5,140 nt of DNA, taken from contig JAJZEJ010000061.1 of the NCBI GenBank assembly GCA_021828635.1, positions 1 to 5,140 on the forward strand. Direction: 5' to 3'. The notes beneath the pieces were generated by a model. The model saw nothing but the letters and a program-made list of their open reading frames with translations. It was not told the origin of the DNA and ran no database searches. Positions 1 to 5,140 of the stretch are shown here, one piece after another; positions within the stretch are counted from its first letter, which is position 1; every line of letters starts with the position of its first letter. This DNA is from Chloroflexota bacterium (GTDB lineage: Bacteria > Chloroflexota > Ktedonobacteria > Ktedonobacterales > Ktedonobacteraceae). The position numbers were made by a program, and so were the translations under genes.

Positions 1-1
1 A

Positions 2-2083
2 GAGGAGATGTATGTACATTTTCTGACACGTAGCGCCTTTGATGATCTGCTCAAAGAGACGCAGCAGGCCATACAAAATGGTACGAATCCACGCACACGT
101 GAGGCGTTGGCAACTGAACTGACGATTTTACTCAAGGCCAGCGAGACCTTCGCGGAACAGTATCTCAAAGATGAGCCGCATGTCGAAATTATTCCGTCAT
201 CGCGCTGGAAGGAAGAGAGCCATCGCTATATCGAGGAGCCAGCCAGTGATAGCGAGGAGCCACGTCTCATTCGTTTGATCGATTATGTGGAATACCGCAT
301 CCACGCTGGGAAGCACGGCTTCTTACCACCGGGAAGCGTGCTGGTAGACTTGCCAGGGGGAGCTGCTGGTCAGTGTCGCCACGATGCGATTTTGCGCGAA
401 GAATTGAATAGTGTCGATGCGGTGCTACTGGTTGTGGGCAATAATCGTTTCGGTGATGATGATCGTACACAGCGCATTTTCGATATGGTGAGCCACAAAG
501 TCGTGCGTGGACGCTCACCAGAGGTCGCGGCACGTATGGTTTTTCTGGCGGTGACGCACTGGGATGAGATCAACTCGCAGGCCAGTCTGGAAAAAGCTCT
601 AGGCAGCTTGCGCCCATTGCTGCGTTCCCTACCGCCAAATTATAGCAGTTATCATCATCATGGCACAGGTACTGATTCCTTCTTCTATCCTGTGCGTGGT
701 GTGGATGCTTTGATGGCGACGTTGGGTCTGGAGAAGCAGAAACTGGATACGGACCGTATTCAGGAGGGGCGTGAATATGCCGGGCGTCTCCTGAGCGTCT
801 ATCCCGAATTGTTGCATCTTGATTCGACCCTACCCGCGACTGCCAGTGCGCAAGAATTTCAGAAGGTGACGGCCAAACAGCATGAGGCGATGTTGCGTTT
901 CAGTGGTATGCCCGAATTGACACATGACTTGCAAACGTTTTTGGCTGGCAACCGCTATGATGTGCAGTTGCGCCAGGCGGAGACGCAACTGGCAATGGCG
1001 CTACAATTGCTTGAAGATCTATGCTGGGAGAACCTGGGCAATCTGGGTGTCTTGAGCCGTGACCTGCAAGAATTACAGCAAGAGATGCAGACACGCCAGA
1101 GTAAGCGCGGCGCGACTCGTTTTGAGCAACTGCAAGGGCGCACAAACCAGATGCGTGGTGCGTGGCAAGAGGCACTGAAGCAGTTTAACATCGCTATTCG
1201 CACCGAGGGCAATGCTTTTCATCAGGTATTGGTGACGGCGCATGATCGAGCGGCGCGACGTGTCAAAATTCGCATCATGCAGGGAAATTTTGATCACTTC
1301 ATTAAGGTAGGCAACGGTTCACAGCTTGAATCACCGGCGATGGAGATTGGTAATCGCTGGGTAGATATCGATGGCTGGAGCCTGATTAAAGAGCTACGGG
1401 TGAGTTTCAGCGCCGCCCTTGAACGCGAACTGAGCGAACCGGCACGTACTTTAGCCGAAGCCTTCCTAATTCCGATTGCGCATAAGGAAGAGATTGAAGG
1501 CTCGCTTGACATCAATCGCGTGGCGTTGGGTGAGTTTGGTGGCGAATTGGATGAGATACAGAAGGCGTACAACAAGCTTAAACGTAGTATCCGTGAGAAG
1601 GCGCGTGATGTGTGCCTTTATGTCACGATGGGCGAATTGCTCAACGAAGAGAAGTACGCACCGACGAAGGATGATCCCGCCGTCAGTGCGCTCTATCGTC
1701 TGGTGAGCTTTCAAGGACACCCAGAAGATGTGGTTCAGCAGGCGCGTCAACTGATGGGGCCAATTTTGGATGTTATCTGCGGTCAATTGGCGCAAAGCAC
1801 TGAGCGGCGTATTGCTCATCTGTTCCGCTATGAACTGGATAAGTTGGAACTACGCCAGATTTATGATAGTGACCGCCTTGATACTATCCCTGTCAGCATT
1901 CCAGGTGTTTTTACTGATCTGATTAACCGTCTCTATAGTTTGTTGACGGAGCGTGTCTTGACCTCTGATGCGTTGCGACAACAATTGGATGCTTTGCAGG
2001 CGCAACGTGAAGCAAACGTAGATCGCTGGGTGGAGCTGCTGTGTGATACTGATGTATTGCGGACGGTTCATCGTCAAAATTAA
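2..2083 (+). CDS. Dynamin-like large GTPase, 5'-truncated by the window edge
   Basis: Residues are numbered from the Met at base 8; the frame is open to base 2 (Glu-Glu). The visible part resembles a dynamin-type large GTPase. A hydrophobic beta strand runs into the G3 motif DLPG (114-117). A second strand, DAVLLVVGNN (137-146), follows, and then FLAVTHWD (179-186), where THWD sits in the place of the G4 motif N/TKxD. The rest is almost wholly helical, with a coiled-coil-like stretch around 318-400 and a C-terminal amphipathic helix around 634-680 like a stalk or effector region. No signal peptide or clear membrane segment is seen. The P-loop (GxxxxGKS/T) and G2 Thr are absent. In dynamins they precede a strand like the GEExxVHF-type sequence that opens this frame, so the Met at base 8 is probably internal. 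AGAGGAG directly abuts this ATG and leaves no spacing for a ribosome binding site. Family members bind GTP and often remodel membranes; that role here is inference. The pattern VDLPG, then a downstream Arg, also recalls SLIP-GC-like GTPases. The stop TAA touches a palindromic repeat. Confidence 0.72.
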   Translation, partial: EEMYVHFLTRSAFDDLLKETQQAIQNGTNPRTREALATELTILLKASETFAEQYLKDEPHVEIIPSSRWKEESHRYIEEPASDSEEPRLIRLIDYVEYRIHAGKHGFLPPGSVLVDLPGGAAGQCRHDAILREELNSVDAVLLVVGNNRFGDDDRTQRIFDMVSHKVVRGRSPEVAARMVFLAVTHWDEINSQASLEKALGSLRPLLRSLPPNYSSYHHHGTGTDSFFYPVRGVDALMATLGLEKQKLDTDRIQEGREYAGRLLSVYPELLHLDSTLPATASAQEFQKVTAKQHEAMLRFSGMPELTHDLQTFLAGNRYDVQLRQAETQLAMALQLLEDLCWENLGNLGVLSRDLQELQQEMQTRQSKRGATRFEQLQGRTNQMRGAWQEALKQFNIAIRTEGNAFHQVLVTAHDRAARRVKIRIMQGNFDHFIKVGNGSQLESPAMEIGNRWVDIDGWSLIKELRVSFSAALERELSEPARTLAEAFLIPIAHKEEIEGSLDINRVALGEFGGELDEIQKAYNKLKRSIREKARDVCLYVTMGELLNEEKYAPTKDDPAVSALYRLVSFQGHPEDVVQQARQLMGPILDVICGQLAQSTERRIAHLFRYELDKLELRQIYDSDRLDTIPVSIPGVFTDLINRLYSLLTERVLTSDALRQQLDALQAQREANVDRWVELLCDTDVLRTVHRQN

Positions 2084-2165
2084 TGACACCCACAAGGGAT
2101 GTCACTACATGTAGAAGATCGCCAATGGCGCGGATTTATGTAGTGGCATCCCTTGTGGATGCTAT
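2083..2165. repeat. Palindromic twin-hairpin repeat, copy 1
   Basis: Two small hairpins flank a spacer, and the two halves are also inverted copies of each other. The left hairpin pairs TGACA (2084-2088) with TGTCA (2100-2104), with further C-G pairs inside. The right hairpin pairs GCATCC (2146-2151) with GGATGC (2157-2162). Between them lie TACATGTA (2106-2113) and TTATGTAG (2136-2143). The whole left half can alternatively pair with the whole right half, giving one long stem. A closely related copy lies at 5056-5136. It resembles REP-type or MITE-type dispersed elements. As RNA it could protect the 3' end of the upstream transcript, but there is no U-run, so it is not a classical terminator. 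Confidence 0.8.
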
Positions 2166-2180
2166 GTGCCATGTGTCATT
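2160..2180. repeat. Three tandem degenerate heptamers at the edge of repeat copy 1
   Basis: TGCTATG (2160-2166), TGCCATG (2167-2173) and TGTCATT (2174-2180) follow each other without a gap and differ by one or a few bases. The related end of copy 2 has a single TGCCATG (5131-5137). The last unit contains GTGTCATT (2173-2180), an exact inverted match to AATGACAC (2082-2089) at the opposite end of copy 1, so the element here may have longer outer arms. Confidence 0.55.
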
Positions 2181-2192
2181 GTTACCAAAACA

Positions 2193-2229
2193 CGAAGAGA
2201 GCGTCTCATCTGATGAGGCGCTCTCTTCG
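2193..2229. terminator. Strong stem-loop, probable intrinsic or bidirectional terminator
   Basis: CGAAGAGAGCG (2193-2203) pairs perfectly with CGCTCTCTTCG (2219-2229). The stem continues through one G-T pair (2204/2218) and CTCAT/ATGAG (2205-2209/2213-2217) to a 3-base loop, 17 pairs in all. It is 110 bases after the stop of the GTPase gene and is the best candidate for ending that transcript. On the plus strand it is followed by CGTTCCCCC with no real U-run. On the minus strand it is followed by TGTTTTGG, so the classical signature is better for leftward transcription. A second weak hairpin, TCCCC/GGGGA (2233-2237/2244-2248), follows at once. Confidence 0.6.
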
Positions 2230-2342
2230 CGTTCCCCCAGAGTGGGGACCCATGTGCTGAGTCATGAGGCATCTTCCCCCAAAGATACCCCTTGCATGTA
2301 CCGGCATTCTCTGGTACGCTTATAGGGTCATTTAACAAACCT

Positions 2343-2356
2343 ATCAGCGATCAGCG
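2343..2356. repeat. Tandem heptamer ATCAGCG x2
   Basis: ATCAGCG occurs twice in direct succession (2343-2349 and 2350-2356). The repeat is exact but short. It could be an operator-like direct repeat or a chance duplication. Confidence 0.4.
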
Positions 2357-2362
2357 TATTGT

Positions 2363-2418
2363 CCCTGCATCAACCGGTGTACGACAAGTCCCCCAACTCT
2401 TGTACGCCGTCCGCAGGG
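2363..2418. other. Two-part stem-loop with a C-rich loop
   Basis: CCCTGC (2363-2368) pairs with GCAGGG (2413-2418). After an asymmetric internal loop (6 and 3 bases), CGGTGTAC (2375-2382) pairs with GTACGCCG (2402-2409) with one G-T pair. The 19-base apical loop carries CCCCC (2390-2394). It could be part of an untranslated RNA or a relic of a palindromic element; no family was recognised. Confidence 0.5.
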
Positions 2419-2423
2419 AACGA

Positions 2424-2440
2424 TACCTTGAATGAAGGTA
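2424..2440. other. Small perfect hairpin
   Basis: TACCTT (2424-2429) and AAGGTA (2435-2440) form a perfect 6-pair stem with a 5-base loop. It lies between the two larger stem-loops at 2363-2418 and 2455-2509. Confidence 0.4.
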
Positions 2441-2454
2441 CACGTCCCTTGCCT

Positions 2455-2509
2455 TGTTACATGTGTTCATATGAAGCGTCCCCCCCCAGGATGTTTCATC
2501 CATGTAACA
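2455..2509. other. Long stem-loop closed by a perfect 9-bp stem, with a C-run in the loop
   Basis: TGTTACATG (2455-2463) pairs perfectly with CATGTAACA (2501-2509). Inside, ATGAAGCGTCC (2471-2481) pairs with GGATGTTTCAT (2489-2499) as nine Watson-Crick and two G-T pairs. The apical loop CCCCCCA is the rest of an 8-base C-run (2480-2487). The internal loop is very asymmetric (7 bases against 1). The G-T pairs allow better folding as plus-strand RNA than the DNA palindrome alone would suggest. No known RNA family was recognised. Confidence 0.55.
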
Positions 2510-2524
2510 TTTATTCCCCATGCA

Positions 2525-2530
2525 TATAAT
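2525..2530 (+). promoter_or_regulatory. Candidate -10 hexamer TATAAT, distal
   Basis: An exact TATAAT lies 171 bases before the glucosidase ATG, just after the long stem-loop. No good -35 hexamer is seen 16-18 bases upstream, and TG is one base too far away for a standard extended -10. A chance match in an AT-rich stretch is quite possible. Confidence 0.3.
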
Positions 2531-2651
2531 AGTCTGAAGATAGTAAGATGTGGTTGACGAAGTGTTAAGATACCATTGAGATTTCTGCAAATACGTCAAT
2601 GCTGGTTGAGGAAACTACATGTGTCGATAAACAACATATCCACATCCTTGA

Positions 2652-2660
2652 TGATATACT
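2652..2660 (+). promoter_or_regulatory. Candidate extended -10 promoter TGATATACT
   Basis: The TGn motif directly precedes TATACT (2655-2660), one mismatch from TATAAT. This is the pattern of extended -10 promoters, which tolerate a weak -35; none is evident around 2632-2637. Transcription would start near 2667 and give a leader of about 35 bases before the glucosidase ATG. It is the better placed of the promoter candidates. Confidence 0.42.
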
Positions 2661-2685
2661 ATGGTGTACCCCAATGTCGTCGTAG

Positions 2686-2692
2686 AAAGGGA
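2686..2692 (+). promoter_or_regulatory. Ribosome binding site of the alpha-glucosidase gene
   Basis: AAAGGGA lies 9 bases before the ATG at 2702. It is a moderate Shine-Dalgarno match at a workable distance and supports this start over the next in-frame Met at residue 31. Confidence 0.55.
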
Positions 2693-2701
2693 TAGTTATA
2701 C

Positions 2702-5041
2702 ATGTTTACCTCAATAACCCTGCCGCACTATCGTGGAGAGCGCAACGGTGAGCATCTCTGGAGTACACAGACTACACAGGATGTTCCAACGATGTCTATA
2801 GCCGCAACCTTACTTGGTAACGCGATTACGCGCGTGCGTTGCATGCGTGTTGCCTCTGGTGCGCAACTTGATGAGCAGCGTTATCGTTTGCCAGATGGCG
2901 GCGAGGGTACGTTGCCCTATCATTCCTGGATTGTAGCGCGAGGCGATGAGCAGTGGTCGCAGGCAAGCAAGGTAGAGCAGGCGCAGATGTTGCTTGCATC
3001 ATTCATTGAAGGTTTCTCTTATGATACAGCCTCACTTCGCCTAACATGTCCACTAGCAAGCAGCGAGTGTGTTTATGGGCTTGGCGAGCGCACCGGCAAC
3101 ATGAATAAGCGTGGCCTTAGCTTCCCAATCTGGAATGTTGATCCGCCACGCTGGGATGACGCAGAGATTGAGTCAATGTACACCTCCATGCCTTTCTATA
3201 CGGCCTTTGATCAGGCCAGTGGCACCGCTCGTGGTGTGCTGGTCGATTCCACTGGTCGTATCGAGATGGACTTTGGCAAGACGAACGAATCTGAGGCGCA
3301 AATTACCGTTCATGGTGATAGTCTCGTTGTGTATTTCTTCGCTGGCCCTACTCCCGCCGATGTCATGCGTCAATATACCGCATTGACCGGGCGTATGTCG
3401 TTGCCACCGCTCTGGACGTTGGGTCATCATCAGTGTCGTTGGAGCTATACCTCGGCGGAGCAGGTACTTTCTATTGCTGAAAAGTTGCGAGCAGGCAACC
3501 ATCCTGCCGATGCGATTTGGCTCGATATTGACTATATGCGTGGCTATCGTGACTTCACCTGGAATGCTGAAACCTTTCCCAATCCAGTGCAGATGATTCA
3601 GACGTTGCATGAGCAAGGTTTCCACCTTGTCACTATTCTTGACCCAGGCATCAAGGTTGATGACGAGTATTCAGTGTATCAGGATGGTGTGCGGCAAGAG
3701 ATGTTCTGTCACTATTCTGATGGCAAGCTCTTCAAAGGTAGTGTCTGGCCCGGTGTGTGCGCCTTCCCCGACTTTTCACAGAGCCGCGTGCGAAATTGGT
3801 GGGGTAATATGTATCAGGGATTACTTGAGCAGGGCGTTGATGGCATGTGGAACGATATGAACGAACCAGCCCTGACAAGTTTCTTCTCACATGACGAAGA
3901 TGCGGAAGTTGTACCGCAAGGTAGCACTATGGATACGAGTGTGTTGCACGATGCCGGTGGTGCGGATGTGACAGGCATAGATGGTCCGCCCGTACCGCAT
4001 GCTTTCTTCCATAACGCCTATGGTATGCAGATGGCTCGCGCTACTCAGGAGGGTCTGTTACGTTTACAACCCGATCAGCGCCCATTTGTGCTGACACGTT
4101 CTGGCACAGCGGGTCTGCAACGCTATACAGCTTTGTGGACGGGCGATAATGGTAGCAAGTGGGAGCATATTTTGCTGGCACTCAAGATGATTTTGAATGT
4201 TGGTATGAGTGGCGTCCCGTTTGTAGGTGCTGATATTGGCGGTTTCTGGGGTGACAGTGATGGTGAGTTGCTGGTACGCTTTGCTCAGCTTGGCGCGTTG
4301 ATGCCCTTCTGCCGCAATCACAATAGCCTGCATACGGTTGCTCAGGAACCCTGGGCCTTTGGTGAGCCATATGAGAGCGCCTATCGCAAGGCCATCGAGA
4401 CGCGCTATCGCCTTTTGCCCTATCTCTACACACTCTTCCACGAAGCATCCATGAATGGCTCACCCATCCTACGTCCACTCTATTTCCATTATCCCAACGA
4501 TGAGCAGGCTTGCAATCTGGATAACGAATATCTGGTCGGTGATGCGCTCCTCTCCGCGCCAATTCAGCAAGCTGGCGCAACCAGTTGGAGTGTCTACTTA
4601 CCAGCAGGCCAATGGTTCGATTATTGGGATGGTAGCGAGTATTCCGGCCAGACAACAGTGGATATACCGACGCCGCTTGATCGCTGGCCCTTGCTCGTCA
4701 AAGGCAATAGCATTCTACCAAGTGGCCCTGTGATGCAATATATTGGTCAGCAGAAGACCGACCCTCTAACCTGCACCTGCTACATGGCAACTGATGGTCT
4801 GGCAAACTACACGCTCTACGAAGATGATGGTAGCACACTGGCCTATCGCAACGGTGCCTATGCAACCACGGCTCTTAGCTGTCGTGCCGATGCTAACGGT
4901 GTCTTCGTCAGAATTGACGAGAACCACAAAGGCTATCAGCCACAGCGCGAAGAATACGAGGTGGTTGTCCATGTCGGCAATCGCACATTCCAACGTCGTA
5001 TCAAAGCTGGTCAAGGTAGTGTGACTGTGCATTTTATGTAG
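2702..5041 (+). CDS. GH31 family alpha-glucosidase
   Basis: Glycoside hydrolase family 31 enzyme, most likely releasing alpha-glucose from the non-reducing ends of malto- or isomalto-oligosaccharides with retention of configuration. The protein has 779 residues, a usual length for bacterial members. An N-terminal beta-sandwich (about 1-235) includes YGLGERTGNMNKRG (125-138) and IWNVDPP (143-149). The TIM barrel begins near 236 with GHHQCRWSY (241-249) and carries WLDIDYM (273-279). The nucleophile is Asp385 in GMWNDMNEPA (381-390) and the acid/base is Asp482 in WTGDN (479-483). Arg466 (TRSG) and His540 (FCRNH) complete the site. Beta domains follow from about 585, with LYEDDG (705-710) of the DUF5110-type C-terminal domain. 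There is no signal peptide or membrane segment, so it probably acts in the cytoplasm on imported oligosaccharides. No transporter or regulator gene is visible beside it. Alpha-xylosidase or another GH31 specificity cannot be excluded from sequence alone. The frame is intact. Confidence 0.95.
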   Translation: MFTSITLPHYRGERNGEHLWSTQTTQDVPTMSIAATLLGNAITRVRCMRVASGAQLDEQRYRLPDGGEGTLPYHSWIVARGDEQWSQASKVEQAQMLLASFIEGFSYDTASLRLTCPLASSECVYGLGERTGNMNKRGLSFPIWNVDPPRWDDAEIESMYTSMPFYTAFDQASGTARGVLVDSTGRIEMDFGKTNESEAQITVHGDSLVVYFFAGPTPADVMRQYTALTGRMSLPPLWTLGHHQCRWSYTSAEQVLSIAEKLRAGNHPADAIWLDIDYMRGYRDFTWNAETFPNPVQMIQTLHEQGFHLVTILDPGIKVDDEYSVYQDGVRQEMFCHYSDGKLFKGSVWPGVCAFPDFSQSRVRNWWGNMYQGLLEQGVDGMWNDMNEPALTSFFSHDEDAEVVPQGSTMDTSVLHDAGGADVTGIDGPPVPHAFFHNAYGMQMARATQEGLLRLQPDQRPFVLTRSGTAGLQRYTALWTGDNGSKWEHILLALKMILNVGMSGVPFVGADIGGFWGDSDGELLVRFAQLGALMPFCRNHNSLHTVAQEPWAFGEPYESAYRKAIETRYRLLPYLYTLFHEASMNGSPILRPLYFHYPNDEQACNLDNEYLVGDALLSAPIQQAGATSWSVYLPAGQWFDYWDGSEYSGQTTVDIPTPLDRWPLLVKGNSILPSGPVMQYIGQQKTDPLTCTCYMATDGLANYTLYEDDGSTLAYRNGAYATTALSCRADANGVFVRIDENHKGYQPQREEYEVVVHVGNRTFQRRIKAGQGSVTVHFM

Positions 5042-5055
5042 AAATAGATAAGAAG

Positions 5056-5136
5056 TATGGCACCCACGAGAGGTGCCATACCTACATGTATATCGAGCGT
5101 AAGCATATATGTAGTGGCACCCTTCATGGGTGCCAT
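5056..5136. repeat. Palindromic twin-hairpin repeat, copy 2
   Basis: The left hairpin is a perfect 9-pair stem, TATGGCACC (5056-5064) with GGTGCCATA (5072-5080), and a 7-base loop. The right hairpin is a perfect 8-pair stem, TGGCACCC (5115-5122) with GGGTGCCA (5128-5135), and a 5-base loop. TACATGTA (5083-5090) and TATATGTAG (5106-5114) flank a short spacer. The halves are also inverted copies of one another. The element begins 15 bases after the glucosidase stop and may extend past the right edge. It is better preserved than copy 1. It may act as a transcript 3'-end structure, though no U-run follows within the window. Confidence 0.85.
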
Positions 5137-5140
5137 GCCC

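Larger units (their letters stand above)
2230..2701. other. Non-coding intergenic region with stem-loops and promoter candidates
   Basis: No credible gene is seen on either strand. The short open frames here run through hairpins and repeats, and their translations have no recognisable domain. The stretch holds a weak GTACC/GGTAC hairpin (2298-2302/2313-2317), a tandem heptamer (2343-2356), three further stem-loops between 2363 and 2509, C-runs at 2234, 2276, 2288, 2390, 2480, 2516 and 2669, and the upstream control region of the glucosidase gene. Nothing recognisable as a known riboswitch, tRNA or other catalogued RNA was identified. Confidence 0.6.

Noticed and set aside
8..10. ATG at base 8 as the true start of the GTPase gene
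   Set aside because: The frame is open upstream, the P-loop expected before the G3 motif is missing, and the purine-rich GAGGAG directly touches the ATG without the needed spacing.
2083..2180. CRISPR repeat-spacer unit
   Set aside because: The repeats are inverted halves of one palindrome, with only one further copy 3 kb away, not regularly spaced direct repeats.
2294..2317. GTACC/GGTAC hairpin as a terminator
   Set aside because: It has only five pairs, a 10-base loop and no following U-run.
2083..2325. 80-residue open frame starting in the GTPase stop codon
   Set aside because: It runs through the palindromic repeat and the strong terminator-like hairpin, its translation has no recognisable domain, and it has no ribosome binding site of its own.
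2554..2582. Promoter with -35 TTGACG (2554-2559)
   Set aside because: The hexamer is good, but 17 bases downstream lies only TGAGAT, a poor -10, and no better one falls in the spacing range.
2351..2599. 82-residue minus-strand open frame in the intergenic region
   Set aside because: It is built from stem-loop sequence, is unusually rich in Thr, Tyr and Cys, and shows no family resemblance or convincing start signal.
3173..3625. 150-residue minus-strand open frame inside the glucosidase gene
   Set aside because: It is a shadow of the GH31 catalytic-domain coding sequence, with no independent domain or start signal.
4182..4655. 157-residue minus-strand open frame inside the glucosidase gene
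   Set aside because: It lies wholly opposite a well-supported GH31 coding sequence and reads as a low-complexity Arg/His-rich shadow.

Overview
The window holds two plus-strand protein genes separated by a structured intergenic region of 618 bp. Moderate GC content, a bacterial dynamin-like GTPase, a bacterial GH31 alpha-glucosidase and copies of a palindromic GGCACCC/GGGTGCC repeat together suggest a large-genome environmental bacterium. Ktedonobacteria (Chloroflexota) would fit, but this is inference; no rRNA or other phylogenetic marker is present.

Layout. Bases 2-2083 carry the 3' part of a large GTPase gene of dynamin type. Its reading frame is open to the left edge, and the P-loop that must precede the visible G3 (DLPG) and G4-like (THWD) motifs is missing, so the true start lies upstream of the window. 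At its stop codon begins a palindromic repeat made of two hairpins (about 2083-2165). A strong 17-bp terminator-like stem-loop follows (2193-2229). Bases 2230-2650 have no credible gene but contain several stem-loops (2363-2418, 2424-2440, 2455-2509), recurrent C-runs and a tandem heptamer. Candidate promoter elements lie at 2525-2530 and, better placed, at 2652-2660. A Shine-Dalgarno-like AAAGGGA lies 9 bases before the ATG of the second gene.

Bases 2702-5041 encode a complete 779-residue cytoplasmic-type GH31 alpha-glucosidase with all the expected catalytic motifs. A second copy of the palindromic repeat starts 15 bases after its stop (5056-5136) and may continue past the right edge.

The two genes do not look functionally linked. 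The 618-bp gap with a terminator-like hairpin and its own promoter and RBS candidates suggests separate transcription units. The observation most worth pursuing is the repeat: one copy sits immediately downstream of each gene, and at the aligned positions the two copies differ only by transitions, two of which are paired changes that keep the hairpin stems.
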